From NCBI GenBank assembly GCA_029289015.1, contig JARFUL010000326.1:1-5389 (forward strand): 5,389 nt of DNA, read 5' to 3'. Below the pieces are notes generated by a model. It was not told the origin of the DNA. It was given only the letters and a program-made list of their open reading frames with translations, and ran no database searches. Source of the DNA: Syntrophobacteria bacterium (GTDB lineage Bacteria; Desulfobacterota; Syntrophobacteria; JARFUL01). Made by a program: the position numbers and the translations under genes. Below, piece after piece: positions 5,050 to 5,389 of the stretch (the first letter of the stretch is position 1; the number at the start of each line of letters is the position of its first letter).

Positions 5050-5389
5050 ATGAAGACCACGAAGAAGAAGATCGTGCTTACCTTCCCGCCCCAGCTCATA
5101 GACAGGCCGGTGACCTGGGAGCTGATCCACGACTACCGCCTGAAGATAAACATCCTCAAGGCCAAGGTCACCCCCGGCAAGACCGGCCAGCTGACCCTCG
5201 AGGTGGAGGGGCCCCAGGACAACTTCAACCGGGCGATGGAGTACATCGAGAAGATCGGGGTGGAGCTCACCCCTCTGGTCACGTCCACCGAGTGGATAGG
5301 GGAGAACTGCATCCACTGCACCGCGTGCATCCCCATATGCCCCACCAACGCGCTCACCGTGGACCGCGACACCCTGGAGGTCACCTTTG
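5050..5389 (+). CDS. NIL-domain 4Fe-4S ferredoxin, HcyBio partner (3' end beyond window)
   Basis: The frame from ATG 5050-5052 is open for 113 codons to the right edge. AGGAGGT (5038-5044) lies five bases ahead; the closer-looking ATG at 5045 meets TGA after one further codon. The N-terminal half, KKKIVLTFPPQLIDRPVTWE (5-24) to about residue 75, is a NIL domain, the small ACT-like fold also found in the MetN methionine importer. It is followed by a 4Fe-4S motif, C87-xx-C90-xx-C93-xxx-C97-P. MA1822-type partners have two such clusters and about 130-140 residues, so the second cluster should lie just outside the window. It presumably supplies electrons, and possibly senses a sulfur amino acid or carries the sulfur, for homocysteine formation by the upstream protein. 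The two genes are separated by only 10 bases and share a transcript. Confidence 0.92.
   Translation, partial: MKTTKKKIVLTFPPQLIDRPVTWELIHDYRLKINILKAKVTPGKTGQLTLEVEGPQDNFNRAMEYIEKIGVELTPLVTSTEWIGENCIHCTACIPICPTNALTVDRDTLEVTF

Noticed and set aside
3399..5099. Long minus-strand open frame (566 codons) opposite the TPR end and the HcyBio gene
   Set aside because: It lies antisense to two well-recognised proteins, crosses their boundary, and its translation is rich in Gly, Val, Arg, His and Pro without any domain. It is a product of high GC and third-position bias.
5040..5389. Minus-strand open frames opposite the ferredoxin
   Set aside because: They are antisense to a gene with a clear 4Fe-4S cysteine motif and a good ribosome site, and have no domain signal themselves.

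Overview
The window is a GC-rich bacterial segment with six genes arranged around one divergent, AT-rich promoter region (about 1894-2075). Three genes run leftward on the minus strand and three run rightward on the plus strand. Both groups continue past the window edges. The heptose isomerase gmhA implies a Gram-negative LPS maker. The HcyBio/NIL-ferredoxin pair is typical of methanogens and of anaerobic bacteria, notably sulfate reducers and syntrophs of the former Deltaproteobacteria (Desulfobacterota). Heavy use of AGG (Arg) and ATA (Ile) codons despite high GC also fits such lineages. The taxonomic call is an inference, not a proof.

Leftward operon (1893 to 1): gmhA (sedoheptulose-7-phosphate isomerase, SIS fold), then a conserved protein resembling deoxyhypusine synthase but without its C-terminal lysine motif, then a small TM1367-type cyclophilin-like protein cut by the left edge. 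Both gene junctions are stop/start overlaps (TGATG), so the three proteins are probably translationally coupled. Only the first has a clear function, the first step of ADP-heptose synthesis.

Rightward operon (2076 to beyond 5389): a YcaO-domain protein with a C-terminal TPR array, then HcyBio/DUF39 (homocysteine formation from aspartate semialdehyde), then a NIL-domain 4Fe-4S ferredoxin that runs off the right edge. The last two are the known partner pair for direct sulfur insertion into aspartate semialdehyde to give homocysteine. The YcaO protein belongs to a family that activates amides with ATP, often for sulfur incorporation, and it leads this operon. Its role in this setting is the main open question.

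The divergent region carries a rightward sigma70-like promoter (TTGTCA, 17 bp, TATAAT) whose -35 box overlaps by 5 bp a perfect minus-strand TTGACA serving gmhA. A second TTGACA box, several small inverted repeats, and a duplicated GGATA-AGGAGG motif lie in the rightward leader. No tRNA, rRNA, CRISPR array, insertion sequence or clear terminator was seen.
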